NCBI GenBank assembly: GCA_963977625.1
Contig: CAXBPX010000016.1
Coordinates: forward strand, 1 to 17,082
Length of the DNA stretch: 17,082 nucleotides
DNA from: ZLKRG08 sp963977625
GTDB taxonomy: Bacteria; Actinomycetota; Actinomycetes; Nanopelagicales; Nanopelagicaceae
Reading direction: 5' to 3'
Part shown: positions 14,470 through 17,082 of the stretch, one piece after another
Numbering within the stretch: the stretch's first letter is position 1
Layout: every line of letters begins with the position of its first letter
Program-made: the position numbers and the translations under genes
Notes under the pieces: model-generated
What the model was told of the DNA's origin: nothing
What the model saw: only the letters and a program-made list of their open reading frames with translations
Database searches by the model: none

Positions 14470-15255
14470 ATGTCTGAAGTTTCTGCTGGTTTCGCGCGTG
14501 ATTGGGTGGAATTCTTCGACCCCGAAGATGACGAACAAATCTACAAGTGTGATTTAACTTGGCTTACCTCTAATTGGAGCTGCATCTACGGCAACGGCTG
14601 CAAAGGTGTCTTTGCGGATCAACCAGATTCTGGATGCTGCACTGAAGGTGCGATGTATACCGATGAAGCTGATGAAATGCGGGTTCTTGAAGCAGCTAAA
14701 CGATTAACGCCAGATCTATGGCAATTTTATGCTGAAGCGCGTGATGAAAAAGGCAATTTAAATATCTCCGAAGTTGATGAAGATAACGAACGTAAAACTC
14801 GAACTGTAAATAATTCCTGTATCTTCTTAAATCGTAAAGGTGAATTTTCAACTTTCGGTTGTGTACTGCACCATTTAGCGGAAAAAGAAGGCTCTCACTT
14901 CTTAGATGTTAAGCCGGATGTCTGCTGGCAATTACCAATTCGTCGTTCATTTGAAGTACGCGAACACGGGGAACGAGAATTAAACGTGACTGTGATTGGC
15001 GAATACGAAAGATTAGTTTGGGGCGATGGCGGTGCAGATTTTGATTGGTACTGCACCAGCAATACCGAAGCACATGTTGGAAAGCAGCCGGTTTATCTTT
15101 CTAATGCAGGTGAATTAGCTGCGCTTATGGGAGAGCACAATTACCACATCCTTAAGGAAATATGCGATGTGCGCATGGCGGGAATTGCGGAAGCTAAAAA
15201 GAAGCAACTGCCGCTATTTGTAATTCAGCATCCAGCTTCAGTGTCATACAAATAA
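14470..15255 (+). CDS. Conserved Cys-rich protein of unknown function, probable metal or Fe-S binding
   Basis: 261-residue soluble protein with no signal peptide or membrane segment. I recall similar proteins beginning DWVEF.DP...F..DLTWL.S.W.C in many actinobacteria, with no known function. Cysteines are clustered: C27, C38, C44 and the pair C56-C57 (WSCIYGNGCKG, then SGCCTEG), then C117, C131 (STFGCVLHHLA), C152 (PDVCWQLPIRR) and C195 (DWYCTS). The CC pair followed by a Cys/His-rich core resembles YkgJ-type or DUF3109-type zinc- or iron-binding proteins, but I cannot confirm homology. The middle (about 88-112) is acidic and probably flexible. It is a single-gene unit transcribed divergently from proC. 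Reality of the gene is clear; function is open. Confidence 0.85.
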   Translation: MSEVSAGFARDWVEFFDPEDDEQIYKCDLTWLTSNWSCIYGNGCKGVFADQPDSGCCTEGAMYTDEADEMRVLEAAKRLTPDLWQFYAEARDEKGNLNISEVDEDNERKTRTVNNSCIFLNRKGEFSTFGCVLHHLAEKEGSHFLDVKPDVCWQLPIRRSFEVREHGERELNVTVIGEYERLVWGDGGADFDWYCTSNTEAHVGKQPVYLSNAGELAALMGEHNYHILKEICDVRMAGIAEAKKKQLPLFVIQHPASVSYK

Positions 15256-15300
15256 CTTTAGCCGCAAATTTACGAGGAACCTCCGTCTAATATCTGAAGT
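15255..15300. terminator. Possible bidirectional terminator between convergent genes
   Basis: ACTTTAG (15255-15261) can pair with CTGAAGT (15294-15300) using one wobble, enclosing a small imperfect hairpin, ACGAGG/CCTCCGT, at 15272-15286. It fills the gap between two convergent genes. There is no T tract and the enclosed region is only partly paired, so this is a weak call. Confidence 0.27.
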
Positions 15301-15302
15301 AA

Positions 15303-16331
15303 TTAGGCACGGTCAGCAAACGCAGTGGTGTAACCGTTTATTGCTGGCTGACCACCAAGATGGCAATATAGAACTCGAGAACCTTTAGGGAAATAACCCT
15401 CTTTAACTAAATCAATTAGCGCAGCAATTGATTTACCTTCATAAACTGGATCGGTAATCATTCCCTCAAGGCTTGCCGTTAATCGAATAGCTTTTATGGT
15501 GTGATCACTTGCAACTCCGTAAATTCCATCATGCCAACGATCAAGTAGGACAATCTCTGAATCATCTAATTCGCGGCCTAATTCAATTAATTTGGCAGTT
15601 CGAGATGCGATCCGCTTAATCTGATCCCAAGTTTGTTGCACTGTCGCTGAAGCATCTATACCGATTACATCTTGCGCACGATTTGAATGCGCAAAGCCCG
15701 CAATCATTCCACCTTGGCTAGAGCCAGTAACAGAACAAACAATGGTTTTATCAAACTTAAAACCAAGTTCTTTTTCTTGATCTTCAACTTCAAAGGCCCA
15801 ACCAGCAAAACCATGTCCACCTAATTCGTGATCACTTGCACCTGCTGGAATTGCATATGGCTTTCCGCCACGATCAATTACATCTTGAATTGCTTTTTCC
15901 CAAGATGCGCGAAACCCGATATCAAATCCAGCTGGATCTAATCGAACTTCAGCGCCCATGACGCGCGATAATAAAATGTTTCCAGTTTGTTCGTAATTAA
16001 CTTCGTTCCATTCCACCCAATGCTCTTGTACCAAAACGGCTTTTAATCCTAAATGCGCAGCAACCGCGGCCACTTGTCGGGTGTGATTAGATTGCACACC
16101 GCCGATTGAAACTAAAGTGTCGCAACCTTTGGCAAGTGCATCTGCTGCTAAATATTCGAGTTTACGAGTTTTATTGCCGCCATAGGCAAGTCCCGAATTA
16201 ACATCCTCGCGCTTCGCCCAAATCTCAACATCTCCGCCTAAATACTCAGTTAATCGATCCAATCTGTGAATTGGTGACTTTCCAAATAGCAGATTTACCT
16301 TTGGGAAATTTTCTAATGCAGCTCTAGACAT
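15303..16331 (-). CDS. 1-aminocyclopropane-1-carboxylate deaminase (PLP enzyme)
   Basis: Cytoplasmic PLP enzyme converting ACC, the plant and algal ethylene precursor, to 2-oxobutanoate and ammonia. It has 342 residues, the family length. The PLP lysine is K54 in YGGNKTRKLEY. The substrate-carboxylate loop is SIGGVQSNHTRQ (S81, N82), and the PLP phosphate loop is in SVTGSSQGGM. Residues that separate ACC deaminase from D-cysteine desulfhydrase are E298 in DPVYEGKS and L325 in CHLGGQPA, equivalent to E295 and L322 of the Pseudomonas enzyme, so ACC deaminase is favoured. One difference is H83, where the Pseudomonas enzyme has Gln. It is a single-gene unit with a TAGACT box six bases before its ATG. 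D-cysteine or other D-amino acids remain possible substrates. Confidence 0.9.
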   Translation of the reverse strand: MSRAALENFPKVNLLFGKSPIHRLDRLTEYLGGDVEIWAKREDVNSGLAYGGNKTRKLEYLAADALAKGCDTLVSIGGVQSNHTRQVAAVAAHLGLKAVLVQEHWVEWNEVNYEQTGNILLSRVMGAEVRLDPAGFDIGFRASWEKAIQDVIDRGGKPYAIPAGASDHELGGHGFAGWAFEVEDQEKELGFKFDKTIVCSVTGSSQGGMIAGFAHSNRAQDVIGIDASATVQQTWDQIKRIASRTAKLIELGRELDDSEIVLLDRWHDGIYGVASDHTIKAIRLTASLEGMITDPVYEGKSIAALIDLVKEGYFPKGSRVLYCHLGGQPAINGYTTAFADRA

Positions 16332-16337
16332 TGTGCG

Positions 16338-16343
16338 AGTCTA
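16338..16343 (-). promoter_or_regulatory. -10 box for the ACC deaminase gene
   Basis: TAGACT on the minus strand (TANNNT) exactly six bases before the ATG at 16331. No ribosome site is present, which suggests a leaderless transcript. No LRP-type operator is obvious. Confidence 0.55.
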
Positions 16344-16364
16344 TAGAGCGTCGCCGGTACCGAC

Positions 16365-16370
16365 TAATCT
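16365..16370 (+). promoter_or_regulatory. -10 box for radA
   Basis: TAATCT (TANNNT) exactly six bases before the ATG at 16377. There is no ribosome site in the gap, so the transcript is probably leaderless. Confidence 0.55.
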
Positions 16371-16376
16371 TGGGCT

Positions 16377-17063
16377 ATGGCAAAAGATAAACGAGCTAAA
16401 CAAGATCCGTTTCGCTGTGGCGAATGTGGTTGGACCAGCACTAAATGGGTTGGTCGTTGCGGAGAATGCCAAGCATGGGGTTCCGTTGAAGAAGTAGGTG
16501 CACCCAAGAAATTATCTTTAGTAGCTGGCCATGTCACTCAACCTGCAACTCCAATTGGTGAAGTTGATTTAGCAACTGCTACTGCGCGCCCCACAAAAAT
16601 TGAAGAGTTAGATCGAGTTTTAGGCGGCGGAATTGTCCCTGGCGCTGCGATTTTATTGGCTGGAGAACCTGGCGTCGGAAAATCAACGCTACTTCTTACT
16701 GTAGCCGCGCAAGTTGCTACCAACGGCGTGCATACTCTTTATATTTCTGGCGAAGAGAGCGCATCCCAAGTTCGCTTACGCGCCGAAAGAATTGGCGCAG
16801 TTAATCCAAATTTATGGTTAGCCGCCGAAACTGATTTATCTGCAGTAATTGCGCATATTGATTCCGTCGGCCCACAACTTTTAATTATTGATTCGATTCA
16901 AACAATTGGTTCGACAACAGTTGAAGGTGCACCCGGTGGCGTAACTCAAGTTCGCGAAGTTGCTGCAGCTTTAATTCGAATCTGCAAAGAACGCGATATT
17001 GCGTTGCTATTGGTTGGCCACGTAACCAAAGATGGTTCAATTGCGGGCCCAAGATTGCTCGAA
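16377..17063 (+). CDS. radA: DNA repair protein RadA, 5' part only
   Basis: ATPase that promotes branch migration during homologous recombination and repair. 229 genuine codons are present, about half of the usual 450 or so. An N-terminal zinc finger (CGEC at C14/C17, CGEC at C28/C31) precedes the RecA-like domain. Walker A is GEPGVGKST (96-104), followed by YISGEESASQVRLRA, the Walker B strand LLIIDSIQTI, and GHVTKDGSIAGPRLLE. The KNRFG motif and the Lon-like domain are missing because the contig ends. After LLE the family continues with H-M-V-D, but here the reading frame runs into adapter sequence and would give RSEEHT; those residues are not real. The ATG at 16377 follows a -10 box by six bases. 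Confidence 0.96.
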
Positions 17064-17082
17064 AGATCGGAAGAGCACACGT
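17064..17082 (+). other. Illumina adapter sequence at the contig end (contamination)
   Basis: The final 19 bases start AGATCGGAAGAGC and continue ACACGT, identical to the start of the standard TruSeq read-1 adapter. The switch occurs exactly where the RadA translation leaves the family consensus. These bases are a library artefact and should be trimmed. Confidence 0.97.

Overview
The window comes from the chromosome of a low-GC actinobacterium. Its gene content is actinobacterial: the 32-residue AURKAIP1/COX24-type ribosomal protein, an XPB helicase beside its large helicase-associated partner, a CcsA/ResB cytochrome c maturation operon, and proC. The AT-rich composition, very short spacers and leaderless-looking starts resemble streamlined freshwater lineages such as acI/Nanopelagicales. 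That lineage assignment is inferred from general knowledge, not from a search. No gene-free stretch exceeds about 50 bases. I see no rRNA, tRNA, mobile element, phage gene or CRISPR array.

Layout. Bases 1-4071 (minus) hold a five-gene operon: histidine phosphatase, TlpA/ResA-like lipoprotein thioredoxin, CcdA, ResB and CcsB (CcsB runs off the left edge). This is a System II cytochrome c maturation set. Bases 4103-9782 (plus) hold a HAD-IB phosphatase, a 717-residue helicase-associated protein, an M20 carboxypeptidase and XPB helicase, tightly packed. A small glutaredoxin-like gene (minus) overlaps the XPB 3' end. A secreted metalloprotease with an FN3 domain and a propeller-like tail (10033-12375, plus) is followed by the minus-strand bS22-like ribosomal protein gene. 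Next are proC and a coupled secreted protein (12541-14429, minus), a Cys-rich protein of unknown function (14470-15255, plus), an ACC deaminase (15303-16331, minus), and the start of radA (16377 onward, plus).

How it works together. CcdA passes reducing equivalents across the membrane, the TlpA-like protein probably reduces apocytochrome cysteines, and ResB/CcsB deliver and attach haem. XPB and the 717-residue protein share a homologous domain and probably act together in DNA repair or transcription-coupled work. All four divergent gene pairs are separated by only 31-45 bases. All eight of their start codons have a TANNNT -10 box 6-8 bases upstream, so most of these mRNAs are probably leaderless. 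Inside operons, six junctions are 4-base stop/start overlaps using ATG, GTG or TTG.

The last 19 bases (17064-17082) are an Illumina sequencing adapter, not genome. radA is therefore real only up to 17063.
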